Shown here in pieces: positions 1 to 11,224 of a DNA stretch of 64,000 nt. The notes under the pieces are model-generated. The model had not been told where the DNA came from and did not search any database. It saw nothing but the letters and a program-made list of their open reading frames with translations. A program made the translations under genes and the position numbers. Numbering within the stretch: the stretch's first letter is position 1; each line of letters begins with the position of its first letter. The stretch lies in NCBI GenBank assembly GCA_032622095.1, contig CP136061.1:220503148-220567147 (forward strand), read 5' to 3'. The DNA is from Siphonodentalium dalli. Its lineage: Eukaryota > Mollusca > Scaphopoda > Gadilida > Siphonodentaliidae.

Positions 1-110
1 TCACAAATCATGGCTGATCGGGAATCGAACCAGCTGCGCCACCACTGGACACAATATGACGGATAAGTGAGCCATTTACCACCTCTCTGGTCATAATTGG
101 TCGCATCTGG
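1..110 (-). repeat. Possible tRNA-derived SINE fragment
   Basis: Read on the minus strand, bases 31-19 give GGTTCGATTCCCG, a good match to a pol III B box (T-arm). A short stretch resembling bases 70-90 recurs near 9845-9870. No clear A box or foldable cloverleaf was found, so this is at best a relic of a tRNA-like SINE cut by the window edge. Confidence 0.25.
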
Positions 111-256
111 TGATGTGTATAGCCGTTCGTGCATATATTGATCAATATCATCACGCCAACATGGGTGGTAAAATTAATCATCCAAATGTACAATGTACAA
201 CAGGGTAGATCGCATAAGGGTTATATCTCCCCCGAAATGATATGCGATAGAGATGA

Positions 257-272
257 CCCCCCCCCCCCCCCC
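257..272. repeat. Poly-C run
   Basis: Sixteen consecutive C bases. Similar runs recur through the window, often beside transposon ends. Confidence 0.9.
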
Positions 273-338
273 GAACGGTTTATTAAAGAATGTAGGGACA
301 GGGGACGTTGATCAAAGTCCATGCCTGCATGACACAAC

Positions 339-558
339 AACAGTTGGCAATTTCACACCAAAATAGGTTCAAAGTTTTCTCATAGTTAAATTTTCCAACC
401 AATATTTAGTAGGTACTTTTTTTGTTTTCAGACTAACAACCGACATGTTGCAGTCGGATATTTTTATATTTTCGGTCAAAATGTTGGACTGAAATAGCCA
501 TCAGAACTTGCCATCCGTATATATAGGGGTGTCAGGTTAGAAATTCCCAACAGTTGGA
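339..558. repeat. Dispersed repeat family F, copy 1
   Basis: A ~220-bp unit with imperfect inverted ends: AACAGTTGGCAATTTC on the left and GAAATTCCCAACAGTTGG on the right. Related units lie at 6445-6665 and 27330-27560, with partial ones near 7755-7830 and 63068-63150. It looks like a non-coding, non-autonomous DNA transposon; no superfamily is assigned. Confidence 0.55.
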
Positions 559-859
559 CAGCTTGATTTACTTGAAAATTCCAACCCAATTGGGGTCCAA
601 AACTATTTATAGCCAAACCTCTATAGCCATGTCCATGGATGGGTTTACACCCAAGCCTGTTCCGTCGACCGAAATAGGTCGATGAATAGGTTAAATCCCA
701 TTTTATCATATAACTAAATTGCGAATTGTATTGGACTTCAAGTATTTCATAATACACGATAAAATTACGGGCACGTTGAAATTGTCCGCGGATTATACTT
801 GGAAGTCCACGAACTTGCAGCTTGGGGTAATTTAGTGACATTTGTCAAAGGGGTGGGAT

Positions 860-2092
860 AATTGGGTCTCATAGCTCTAAATTTTCAGAAGCAAATAGTT
901 ATCTTTCACACAAGACTATCTAAACAATTATGTATATTATATCAAATTCCAATAACATGTTTTGAGAAACAGTATCTAGGTCGAACCACAAAACTATATC
1001 AAAAGGCTCGACAAAACAGTAAATTAAGATGACCATACGCTAGGGTAATTAACGAACCACAGCTAAAACACACGCATAAGTTACGATATATCTGTGTCTT
1101 TTTAATCCTAAAAATAACTTCATAGATGCGTATTCCCATCAAATATGATTAACTTAGGCCTTATATCGTGGTGTGATTATGATATATAACACTCCATACA
1201 CGCACAAGGGTTCATCGACAGAGTGGATTCTACAGCAATTTCGTGTATAAATTAGGTCAATCATATCATATATCAAGGCATGTGAGAAATCAGAGATTCA
1301 CAATGCAAACAGACTACGAGCTCACCGACTCAGACTTAAAACCTAAATAAAAAACTCTTAGAAGCCGTTCCTTTTTTACAAATTATTATAGAATATAAAC
1401 TACCAACATCAAACTGAATGTATTCAAAAGTCAAGACTGTTGGTTGTTGTCTAGAGGGGGTATTTTACTGAAATTAACCATTATACTATTGACGCTGCAT
1501 GTGTGCGCAATCCGAGTGAGATGTGTACTATACTAAGAAGCTTGTCGATTTCATCATGTCCATTTCATTCATGTAGCTTTCACCATCGACCGAATTTGCG
1601 ATAACCTGAATGTATCTTCTGCTTTGTTCATAAGTATGTGTTTCTTGTCGATTCATGAAAATAGAAGGATATCTGAGGATTATCATATTCACGTATGTTC
1701 TCGGTAATATTATGATAATTTAAACGCGATATAATAACGTTTGCTTGCATCACGAATTTCTATTTCGATTCCAGTATTGACCCGAGCCCAGCCAGTGATT
1801 TAGATTTTCCCATTGCACGCGACATTTTTATTTTAGGCCACTCCATTGCAAATATTGGACAGTCCATAATGTTATAATTATGTTCTATATAAAATGTAAA
1901 CCGCGGCTACGAATGAACTTCATTGTGCATAATTCCCATAGGAACACCCCTCAATTTGGAACGCCGCGCCATTGAAAGACGCACACGTTTATTTCAGATT
2001 ACGACATTAATGCTTTAAGCCCACCGATCTACTGAGCAACAAAAGCGTTCGCAAAAATTCAAAACAGCAGTGTCGTATTAGATAATAATTGG
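860..2092. other. Unassigned intergenic stretch
   Basis: AT-rich sequence with stops in all frames. No gene, long inverted repeat or tandem repeat is visible. Confidence 0.6.
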
Positions 2093-2192
2093 TGACGTCA
2101 CAAAATCAGATATAGTCTATATACAACCAAAGCGTCCGGCTTTGGGTCGTTATAAAACTTATAATATGATCACCATGCTGTGTCCGTCAGTT
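2093..2192 (+). promoter_or_regulatory. Promoter-like block: CRE, TATA box, initiator
   Basis: A perfect palindromic CRE (TGACGTCA, 2093-2100) lies 50 bp upstream of TATAAAA (2151-2157). About 37 bp further on come two TCAGT initiator-like motifs (from 2187 and 2192). Spacing and order match a focused pol II promoter. No convincing ORF follows within a few hundred bases; a non-coding first exon is possible. The arrangement is seen in sequence; its activity is inference. Confidence 0.35.
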
Positions 2193-2408
2193 CAGTATCA
2201 TTTTCTACATAACGTAACTGTGGGCTCGACGGACGTATACGGTAGACAATTAAGTATCTATTGGTGATTTGGAGGTACAAATGAGCATTGTCGATCATTT
2301 AAATACGAAACATGTGATCAGAGGCATCAGAGTCGTCAGACCGTCTTCAAATTGCACGTATTGGGAACAAGGTCGGATGCCTGTATATACCAGGCAGGTG
2401 ATAAATAG

Positions 2409-2570
2409 ATAGAACCGCATGAGTGTCTGGATTTTGACGAAATTATCGCACGAGATTTGTTGGCGGAGCGATACCTCGAGTGCGGGACGCAGTCCGCACG
2501 AGAGGTATCCGTTCCGCCAACAAATCATGTGCGATAATTCGTCAAAATCCAGACACTCATGCGGTTCTAT
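2409..2570. repeat. Near-perfect palindrome
   Basis: Two ~79-bp arms are almost exact reverse complements around a centre near 2490, with CG-rich tips. The outer ends read ATAGAACCGCAT and ATGCGGTTCTAT. It is probably a foldback MITE; no target duplication was recognised. Short ORFs across it are mirror images produced by the symmetry. Confidence 0.85.
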
Positions 2571-3015
2571 TTTTTATTACATATCTCCGTATCATTGTAA
2601 GTTGATTCACAATCGTACATCTCCGGTACAGAAAATGTGAATTTAATTGAGTTTTAACGGCATTTTAGGGTTAACGCACCAATCAGATGCGCGAGTGACA
2701 TTGACCCATCTTTATTAATGGTTTGAAATTAAATTATGTGCCTCGACAAACATATTCTTGAAATGAAACTACTTGAATGAATAATCTCATCGATTGATCG
2801 CTTATTGTTTCTTTATTGTCATGATTGTAAAAGTAAAAATAGTAACGGCGAGAACCAGTCTAACAACACTGAATGAAATAGTTCCGTCGACAGATTGCAC
2901 TTGTGCGATTCTGAGAATTATCACACGCCTGGAAACTCGTGCGATCATGCGAATTATATTGATAGATATGTAATAAAATAATGTATCAGTAATCGTCTGT
3001 GCTGACCAACTAGGT
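2571..3015. other. Unassigned intergenic stretch
   Basis: No coding, tandem or inverted structure recognised. Confidence 0.5.
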
Positions 3016-3480
3016 CATATCACGAATCTCTGCTCTGGCTACGCCCGTATAGAGATCATATTCCACCCATTCAAAACATGGGAACTGTGTAATGTTCTGA
3101 CCTGTTTTAACGTGAAATTTATAACAGTTAACAAACAACGCCGGCAATATATTTATTTGTTAATACTTGTTCCTTATTAATCTATTTCACAATAGGGGGT
3201 GGTCCCAGCTCGAGATTGCATTTTTTTTTTCTGACTGATGTCAGTCGATATCGCAACAAACATCGAATTATTACCTGGGAGAAATTCCCTGGTTGTATGA
3301 TATGCATATCAAAATAGTCCCAATTAAATCGTGCAATCTCGAGCTGGGACCTTCACCTACTGTGGAGTACATTATTAAGGAATGGGTATTAACTAAGAAA
3401 TACTGCAGTTTTTTGTCCAATGTTATAAACTTAGTAGAATATGAACTCTACGGGCGTAGCCAGAGTACAGATTCATGGCA
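3016..3480. repeat. Nested inverted-repeat element
   Basis: Outer arms 3016-3066 and 3435-3480 share CTCTGGCTACGCCCGTA in opposite orientation. Inside, a second pair at 3201-3220 and 3331-3352 shares GGTCCCAGCTCGAGATTGCA. The 97-codon ORF across the right half is probably incidental to the repeat. Confidence 0.7.
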
Positions 3481-4162
3481 TGATCTACGGGTCGACATAT
3501 TAAAGGCAGGATACAAGGTGTCAATTATACGACCAGCCGAGAGTCCCGGGCAAGTTTACCGCGGCGAGAAATACGATCGTGAATGATGGCTAAAACACTT
3601 AGCAACTCAGTTCGTAGAGAAATTTTTAGGATATTTGCAGAGCAATGGCCCGATTCGCGTATTAAGTAATCTCGCTCTTGTCGTGGTCAATTTAAACAAC
3701 CGGCGAGATTAGTCGCGATACAAATAAGACATGCTACCATAGGCTGTTCGACGTTGGCTCAATGAACTGAGCCAGCCACCGGTCCCGCAGCTACGGAACC
3801 TGAACTACATAGACAGACTCAAACTCCACGCAGCGCCCTCTACGTTATCACTGCGATATAGCACTGCCACAAGGGTGGTACTTTGTGGACCGATACACAT
3901 CGTCGGAACTATATTTAGTACCTATTATCTTATTTTGATCACCAACAGTTTACAGTAATGGTAATTCTTTCGGTATTGATAAGAACAATATGAACTGATT
4001 CAGACATAGACAATTTTAATCATAAAACATAAGAACTAAGAACTCATAAGAAATCCTTACCAAATGTCCTTATGGCAGTGGTATCTCAGTGGAGCGATGG
4101 GAGATAACTCTGCCTGGAGTTTGAGACAGACTATAGTGAGATGGAACATGATGTCGATGTGA
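3481..4162. other. Unassigned stretch with a small hairpin
   Basis: A short inverted repeat (AATCTCGC / GCGAGATT, about 3667-3713) is the only structure seen. No gene recognised. Confidence 0.5.
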
Positions 4163-4425
4163 TTAAACCCTTCCATGACTGGAGCTTCTTACAATTTTGC
4201 GAAAACCCTGTGCCAATGCAATCTCGTATACACATGTATATGTGAGTCTCCCATACATGTACAGGAGAACAGTGGCATAACAATATATACCTTGACATTG
4301 AAAGCTAGTGCATTCTCTTATTTGTGCGAGGCTGCCTGCCCCATGGGAGACTCGCATATAAAAAGAATGCACTGGCAGAGTGTCATTAATGTTGCACCAG
4401 CACAGCTCCCGTCATAAATGGTTAA
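4163..4425. mobile_element. TTAA hairpin MITE, type 1, copy a
   Basis: Left end TTAAACCCTTCCATGACTGG and right end CCCGTCATAAATGGTTAA form degenerate terminal inverted repeats. The body carries two hairpin modules related to the ATGCATTCTCTTATATATGCG motif. TTAA at both ends plus termini beginning CCC suggest a piggyBac-like non-autonomous element. This is inference from ends only; no transposase is present. Confidence 0.6.
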
Positions 4426-4586
4426 ATAAAAAATGAAAGCTCTAAATATCTCAATGGTCTCTAGAATGTCAGCTCAAAAAACATTTTTTCAAAGAGCATT
4501 ATACGCTCACGCAAGAGGCCACAATCGGTATCAGCGACTGAGACAATGCAGCAAAGATATCGGGAAATACTTTTTGAGCCAACGAT

Positions 4587-5100
4587 TAGTGCTTTCATGA
4601 CGGGAGCTGCGCTGGCGCAACATTAAAGACCCTATGCCAATGCATTCTCTCATATATGCGAGTCGACCATTGGTCGCCTCGCATATATAAGAGAATGATT
4701 GGCCTGACAATTTTGTATTGGGTCATTTTTTTTATACATTTGTCTTACATTATTTAGCAATTTTTATCATTTTTTATAATTTGTTCTTACATTCTATAAC
4801 AATTTTTATCATTTTTTCTCATATTCGTGAGCAATTCTATCATTTTTTATCATTATTTCTTACATTCTTTAACAATTTTTTATCATTAATTATCATTATT
4901 TCTTTAACAATTTTTTATCACTTTTTTAAATTTTTTCTTACATTCTTTAACAATTATAAAAAAATAATATAAAATTGTGTTAGGCCAATGCATTCTCTTA
5001 TATATGCGAGGCTACCTATGGTCGACTCGCATATATAAGAGAATGCATTGGCACAGGGTTTTCACAAACCTTTAGGAAGCTCTCGTCATGAAAGGGTTAG
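4587..5100. mobile_element. TTAA hairpin MITE, type 1, copy b (long)
   Basis: The left end (GCTTTCATGACGGGAGCTGC) and right end (AGCTCTCGTCATGAAAGGGTTA) are inverted copies. Two ~65-bp hairpins (about 4633-4700 and 4985-5056) each pair AATGCATTCTCTTATATATG with its complement. Between them lies an AT-rich block (4725-4975) of repeated poly-T/TTAACAATTTTT units, which makes this copy nearly twice the length of the others. Confidence 0.65.
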
Positions 5101-5191
5101 TGATCCAGAATTCATACATAGTCAGTGCCAGAACTCAAACCAAATTCCAAAGGATAATTGGTAATTGTCTATACCATAAACAATATGACAT

Positions 5192-5698
5192 TTAAAGGCA
5201 CGTGAGGCCTTAGTTGTCGAAAATATTCATATTTGTTCCAATCACCGTAAACAGAAAAACATTAAAACGCATACAGTTTCGTTCATATATACCATGACCA
5301 TCGCGTAAACAGCATGTTATCATAAAGATTTACTATATTTTACCCAAGCAAGAGCCTGATTGTGTTACAGAAGACAGCACAGTGCTGCTGGCTAATCACA
5401 CACAAATGGCATAAACGCTCTTTATTCGTTCCATATCAGGAATTCACCGACAAAGAACGTTCTTTATGTTTATCATCATAATATAAACAAACACCAGAAA
5501 AGTAACTTTTTTATGCTTTTGTTTACATAACAATGGTCAAAGATATGACAATGACATACTGTTTATGCGATATTTCTTATTTGTATACCGTCGGACAAAG
5601 TCTGTCTACATTTTGTTGTTCTTTCTGTTTGTGGCGGTTTTTGACGGGTGGAAATATTTTCACAGGATACCCACCGCCAAGGCCAACCGTACCTTTAA
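5192..5698 (+). mobile_element. TTAAAGG family B MITE, copy 1
   Basis: Starts TTAAAGGCACG and ends CCGTACCTTTAA. About 507 bp, non-coding. Near-identical copies lie at 21595-22096, 45418-45919 and 46470-46972 (inverted), with more diverged ones at 30586-30909 and 43521-44037. TTAA at both ends and multiple copies indicate a non-autonomous TTAA-target transposon. Confidence 0.75.
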
Positions 5699-6444
5699 CC
5701 AACACCCCATTTTGTGATATTAGCGAGTTTGCGATACCCGTCCGACGGGAACGGGCACGGGTTAATCGGTGAACATCGTCACGGTCACTTGGGTACTTTC
5801 AATGCAGCGCATAAAGCGATAGCGATTTGGAACGGGTAGATGTGTCACATTGACCGGTAACCTTTCAGTACGATTTTCTCACTCAAAGTTTCATGAATTC
5901 AATGAAATTCCAGTCAGCTATGCGTTAACCTATCTATTGAAGATTTCATGGGCAAATATCATGGATAAAGTTGTCATTTTAACCCAGGTTTTATGTTCAA
6001 ATTCTCGAGGCGGCTTCAATACGGAAGGCCGATCTTTTCACTAACAACTCTGTTCACTGCATTAATGACAGGTTGTGTTAAAAGAGTGAGTAGATGGCGC
6101 AGTCTCCATCCATTGCAGGGACGTTGCTATAACTGGTCTCCGTGTAATGAAGGGTGCCCACCTTCGAAGTTCTCCGATGGGCTTTGATTTTGTAGATCTG
6201 AGCCTGAAAAATCCTAATATCCTAATATCCTAATATCTAGTGGACTAACGCCATGCAAATTCACACCGATTTTTGTTTCTTAAATTAATTACCAGTTTCT
6301 GACTGGCCACTGGAGAGGGACCGGGACATACTCGATCGACCGTGGTTCGGTACGGTGTGAGAAATTTTTGAAATTTGATCATGAAATTTGTTAAAATTCT
6401 AGCATCCAGACTGGCATCAAGCTTTCCATTTGTTGAAAATGTTG
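5699..6444. other. Unassigned stretch with a short CCTAATAT tandem
   Basis: A block at about 5715-5770 (TAGCGAGTTTGCGAT followed by ACCCGT motifs) resembles inverted material at 8105-8205. A short tandem of CCTAATAT lies at 6211-6238. No gene recognised. Confidence 0.5.
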
Positions 6445-6665
6445 AGACCTGACACCTCCCCACCCCCCCCAAAGTTTGGTAAATTTCCAACTGTTTCTGA
6501 TAGCTATTTCAGTCCAAATTATTTACCAAAAAAAGGAAAATACTCAAATGTTGGTCTAAAAACTACAAATTATCCATTAATAAATTGTTGAGAAATCAAA
6601 CTATGAGAACAATTTCAACCTATTGTTGGTGTAAAATTTTCAACAAATGTTGTGTCAGGTATATC
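6445..6665. repeat. Dispersed repeat family F, copy 2
   Basis: Shares the AAATTTCCAACTGTT end, the TAGCTATTTCAGTCC segment and the TGTTGGTGTAAAATTTTC segment with the copies at 339-558 and 27330-27560. Confidence 0.45.
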
Positions 6666-7198
6666 AAATTTCAATGTTGAACATTTGACCCATGTCGTCA
6701 CGTCCCTGTATCAACCCATTGCACAAGGGCATCAATATATCGTGATGTATCCATGTATTGCAAATTTGAATACAACCGTTTAGTTACGTTATCGTATGTA
6801 GGTGGGGACTAGCTGATTTCTCATCTTAATATATATTTACCATCTGAATGGACATGGCGCATTTGAACCACGATACTGTATATATTGTGGTGCACATGGG
6901 GATAATACAGGTCGCTAAAGACACGAAAAACCTATACATATTCTGCAAAATCTAAGCATAATCAGAGAGTTTCAGTTTTTTTCTCTGTTTCGCACAAAAG
7001 TGAAGCAAACGCTCTTTATTCAATCCGTGTCATAAACAGACTACATTTTGACACATGTTATTGTTACAAATTGAGTTTAACTTATCAACCTACCTCCGGG
7101 TTTAGATCCCGACAAAAATCCCAATTCTTGGAATAAATATTCCCTTGCCCCGACGGACCGACTCCTCGATCTGTTTAAAGATTCCAAACCAATGCAAC
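6666..7198. other. Unassigned stretch
   Basis: Contains one copy of AAACGCTCTTTATT (7007-7020), a motif that recurs in the window. No other feature seen. Confidence 0.5.
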
Positions 7199-7640
7199 TT
7201 AAAGGTACTCAATCTGATCAGACGTTACAACAACAACAACAACAACATTTCTTTAAAAGGCGCTTTTGTTATCAGAATCCATTAATTACAAAAATAATAA
7301 TGCTAACCGCTTCAACCATGGTATAAAATTTCCCAAAACGTGTTATTTATCAACATGTTGTTGAACGAAATATGGCCGTATTATCAAAAAAATTGACCGT
7401 ATTAGCACTTGTTTTTAGAGTTATCCATCTTCATCAAATTTGTCCGAGACCGTCGGTTTGATGACTCTTTTCTGGGCTACAAATAATTACACATTTCAAG
7501 AAATAACAAACTTCAAAAATCGATATCTGATCACTCTGAGCTTTGATGGGTGGGTTCCTCGACTCGAATAAAATATTTTACCACCCCCTCCCCCCCCCCC
7601 CCCCCCCAAGCCAAAGAAATTGTAACTTGGGAGCGTTAAT
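7199..7640 (-). mobile_element. TTAAAGG family C MITE, 3'-damaged copy
   Basis: Begins TTAAAGGTACTCAATC and matches the element at 22225-22687 in opposite orientation over most of its length. It includes a (CAA)n run (about 7228-7246) and the GGTGGGTTCCTCGACTCGA block. A poly-C run (about 7590-7607) interrupts it and the distal TTAA end is lost. Confidence 0.6.
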
Positions 7641-8375
7641 TCTGATTATGCATCTTTAATATGACTTAATATTCCCCAACTAAAATGAGGGACAAATTCG
7701 GCCTTATATCTGACTGAAGTACGCGTAGTACATTATTAGACCCTGGGTCTTAACCAATACATTTTACACCGAATATTGGTTGGAAAATTTAACTATAACG
7801 TCTAAAACTTCCAACCGATTTATAGTCAACACTCGATCGGTCTATGACTTGTAGAATCCAATTGTTTTAAATGTTTCCAAGATGAGTGAGAAAAAGCACA
7901 ACCCCATACCAACTGCCTCCTCGTCCTTGATGAAAGCAACTGGTTATCAGGCCCATCTAATATCTAAATAAAATTTTCCAGCAATCCATAACGCTAAGTA
8001 TAAATCGGCCAATAACGCGAATAGCAATCTATCAATATCATAATAGCTTTTTTTTGCAGTTGGCTTTCCATACATTACCAGTCGATGTGCTGAATTCTAC
8101 CCGTAAAACAGTTTGCGATTACAAAACGTGTACCGGTACGGGTAGCTTCCCGTACGCGTATCATTACCCGTACCGATTTGAAATCGCAAACTCGCTATTA
8201 GCTCACTGCAATGGCATTTAGTCGAACGTCATGTTCCTTAACACATTGATATTGATAGTTTTTTTTACGTGTGTTGCCATTTTACAATAATCTGGTGAAT
8301 TGCATGTTTTTTTAGCTCCTTGTGTCCTTCGAAATAAACATACCTCGCCATTCATTATTGTGAGCGATAAGTGTT
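7641..8375. other. Unassigned stretch with family F piece and inverted repeat
   Basis: About 7755-7830 resembles part of family F. An imperfect inverted repeat at 8105-8205 is built of ACCCGTA/TACGGGT motifs flanked by GCGATT/AATCGC. Nothing coding seen. Confidence 0.45.
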
Positions 8376-8630
8376 TTAAAGACATATTATGTACTTGGGT
8401 GCGTGAAACTGATAAGTTAGTATTCTACTAAACTCGCCGAAAATTTGAAGCAAATCGACCATAACATTCCATAGAAAACACCGTCAGAACTACGCTCAAT
8501 TGTAAATATTTACTACTAGATTCGGGACGCATCTATTATACTATTTGTAAACAAATTACTACTTTGAACAAAATTATTCTCCATTTCTATTTTATCACCC
8601 TACCGGAGTGTTCACATCACTTTAATGTTC
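8376..8630 (+). repeat. Dispersed repeat family I, copy 1
   Basis: Shares CATTCTACTAA-type, CCATAGAAA, GAACTAC and ATCACCCTACCG segments in order with 31782-32130. The GTAAATATTTACTACT part recurs inverted at 38335-38425. Non-coding and diverged. Confidence 0.5.
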
Positions 8631-9295
8631 TCGTGCACTTACATATGCCTAACCCGGTCTAATATCATGCTGTGATAGTCGATATGAATCTCATTCACGA
8701 TGAATCGAACGAAGCATATAATGCATGCATGCACACCACTTCAGGAGGCAATTAGTATCCACTTCTAAGAATGCATTGTCACCTGGGTTTCAAAAAGAAT
8801 ATGATAATTACCTTGAGATGAAAGTGGAAGTTGAGAGTAGAAAGTTCCTCACATGAAAACGCAAGGTCGCGACCTCATCGCCACAAAGTAGCAAATAACG
8901 ATATTTCCAGTCTCATGTTCTGTTGTTGTTGTTGACACGTATGACAGACATGTAATCCGCATTAGCTGATATTACATGTGCATGTGTACACACACGTATC
9001 ACAAAGTTACATACTTGCCTTCAGTTTTATATTTGTGATTCAGCACCATTGAATTTGAATTTATACACTTTAACTGTAAATTACAAAGAAATAAATAATA
9101 ACTGGGGAAAACTATCACCCGCAAAATTCACAGTGGAAAATGTGGACCCAATTTGGTCAATTAAAATTGTCCAGTGAACCGTGATAAGCTCATAAGTATG
9201 CATCTCATCGAAATTCGTTTACAAAACCTGATCAAACCCTCCTGGTTTCGGGACAATCGACGGGTCTTATGCATGACCAGGACTGCATTCACCCC
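8631..9295. other. Unassigned stretch
   Basis: No coding, repeat or RNA feature recognised. Confidence 0.5.
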
Positions 9296-9695
9296 CTAAC
9301 CCTTTAACCAACAGAACGGCCCTGTGCCAATGCATTCTCTTATATATGCGAGTCGACCAAAGGTCGCCTCGCATATATAAGAGAATGCATTGGCTTAACA
9401 CATTAAAAATTATAAAATTGTTAAAGAATGTAAGAAAAAATGGTAAAAAGTGTTTAAAAAAGATTTTTTTTAGGCCAATGCATTCTCTTATATATGCGAG
9501 GCGACCTATGGTCGACTCTCATATATAAGATAATGCATTGGCACAGGGCATAACTGTAACTATCACAATGTGGTCAAGGAGCCGGTTCCAATGATATCCA
9601 TATTTGTAAGGTTCTATTGAGACAGACCGAAGATATTTTAGGCTGTTGAAGCTTTATTTGGCCGGTTTTGGCCGGTTTGTTGGGTAAAGGGTTAA
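9296..9695. mobile_element. TTAA hairpin MITE, type 2, copy c
   Basis: The left end reads CTAACCCTTTAACCAACAG and the right end TTGTTGGGTAAAGGGTTAA, inverted relatives. Two ~65-bp hairpins (about 9325-9394 and 9475-9545) carry the same GCCAATGCATTCTCTTATAT module as the type 1 elements. The right 140 bp is nearly identical to 48880-49021. Piggybac-like by its ends; no coding capacity. Confidence 0.7.
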
Positions 9696-9997
9696 TAATA
9701 ATGAAAAACTCTGCAATCGCACGATCGGACCATTGTAATCACGATTAAATCAGACGATTAATATTATTTCTTACATCTCAGTGACAAAATTATATAAAGC
9801 TCAAAACGCTTATTGATTATTGTGATCTGTGTGTGGACGCCTACCATTCGATTTACCGCCTCTCTGGTCGACAAGTCCACTCTGTGACATGCAGGATCGC
9901 CTATCTGGCTAAACCTTGTTTTCTATTGAGAGGCTCCATAGGGGAGGCGGAAAAAAGATTCGGACACGTATGCGCTTTTAGTTATTTTGACCTATCT

Positions 9998-10125
9998 TGG
10001 CACCCACCTCCCCCATTATTTTTTTTCAAAGTTGTTTTCCAAAATATGTTCAGTGACCCACCCACCTCCACTATTTTTTTTTTCAAAATTGTTTTCCAAA
10101 ATATTTTCAGCGACCCAACCCTTTA
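9998..10125 (+). repeat. 62-bp tandem duplication
   Basis: Two units each contain CCACCTCC, poly-T, TCAAA and TTGTTTTCCAAAATAT followed by GACCCA. The flanks (9700-9997 and 10126-10445) show nothing recognisable. Confidence 0.7.
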
Positions 10126-10446
10126 TCGAAGATTTGTGACAAATATATACTCGATAACATAATTCAATGTATCATATATACTGTGCAATGGATTGTTAAA
10201 CAGTTGGAGACACGTTCAACAAAGAGTTGTTTTTTTTTAAATGCATGTTTTTTATGTTTCATTTTTATCAACGTTTTTGTTACTTCGACAAAACCCCACC
10301 TTTCGTTTCCTACTGGTCCTGGTTGCGAACCTGCATTTATAAACATTGATTATCCAGAAATGTACTGATGTCACAGTGATTGCACTTGTCTTCCCAAATC
10401 GTCAACTCACGCAAAACACATCCTATATGAGTACAATATAGAATGA

Positions 10447-10966
10447 AATATATATATATATCTTTATTGCCTCCAGTATTGAAGATTTAACAAGACATAG
10501 TATACATGAATGTAACATAAATACATTTAGCAATCAAGAAGTAATGAAAAGACAGACAAGAGAACAAACTACCGAGGAAAAGAATACCATTCGAATTGTA
10601 TGTACACGAACACGAGCTTACATATCACATCAACAGAAAACACACACCCTCTCGACCACACCCGTACGCATATACAATCTAACACATGGCGCAGACACAA
10701 ACACAACCGTACATACATACGTTATGATGCACTGTCACAACAGCACACCATAAGCAGGTGCATACAATTACAAAAGGAACTCTAGTTGGAGTTGGATTCG
10801 CTTAGAAGAATCTCTCTCCCCAAAGAGTCAGCAAACGCAATGCCCTTGCTCGACAATAGCTCCCCTATAAATGTATGCACCCATTAAGTGGAATAGACTA
10901 TATGTAGGATGATGTTGCGACAGTGCAAACGCTAGCGCAAGAAAACATATACACACACGTATACAC

Positions 10967-11047
<81 letters not shown>

Positions 11048-11224
11048 ATCACACCCTCATATACACATACCTATGCATACATATATATATAATGATTTAT
11101 TAATTTATTCATGTTTATTTAATTTGTCGTCTTCGGATTTTATGGACAGGACAGAATGTGGTACATTTAAGTACGACTTATGGTGAACACCCGTAACGTT
11201 CAAACTTCAAAGATCAAAGGTTGT
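10447..11224 (-). repeat. Probable 3' UTR and tail of the LINE at 11225-14068
   Basis: Downstream of the LINE stop on the minus strand, the sequence runs to AATAAAG (10468-10462) followed at once by an (AT)n tail (about 10447-10461), consistent with a retrotransposon 3' end. A (TG)n/(CA)n microsatellite at about 10972-11045 sits inside this stretch. The end point is inferred from the AATAAA plus simple tail. Confidence 0.4.
10972..11045. repeat. (CA)n microsatellite
   Basis: About 37 uninterrupted CA units. Confidence 0.95.

Noticed and set aside
476-841. 121-codon minus-strand ORF
   Set aside because: It overlaps dispersed family F, has no domain or splice context, and its composition matches the background.
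3293-3586. 97-codon ORF inside the nested inverted repeat
   Set aside because: The frame lies across repeat arms; the mirrored arm shows no matching constraint.
5533-5772. ORF repeated at 22.0, 45.8 and 46.5 kb
   Set aside because: The recurrence is due to the family B MITE. The frames differ or break between copies, so there is no protein-level conservation.
10923-11186. 87-codon ORF rich in Thr-His
   Set aside because: Translation of the (CA)n microsatellite.
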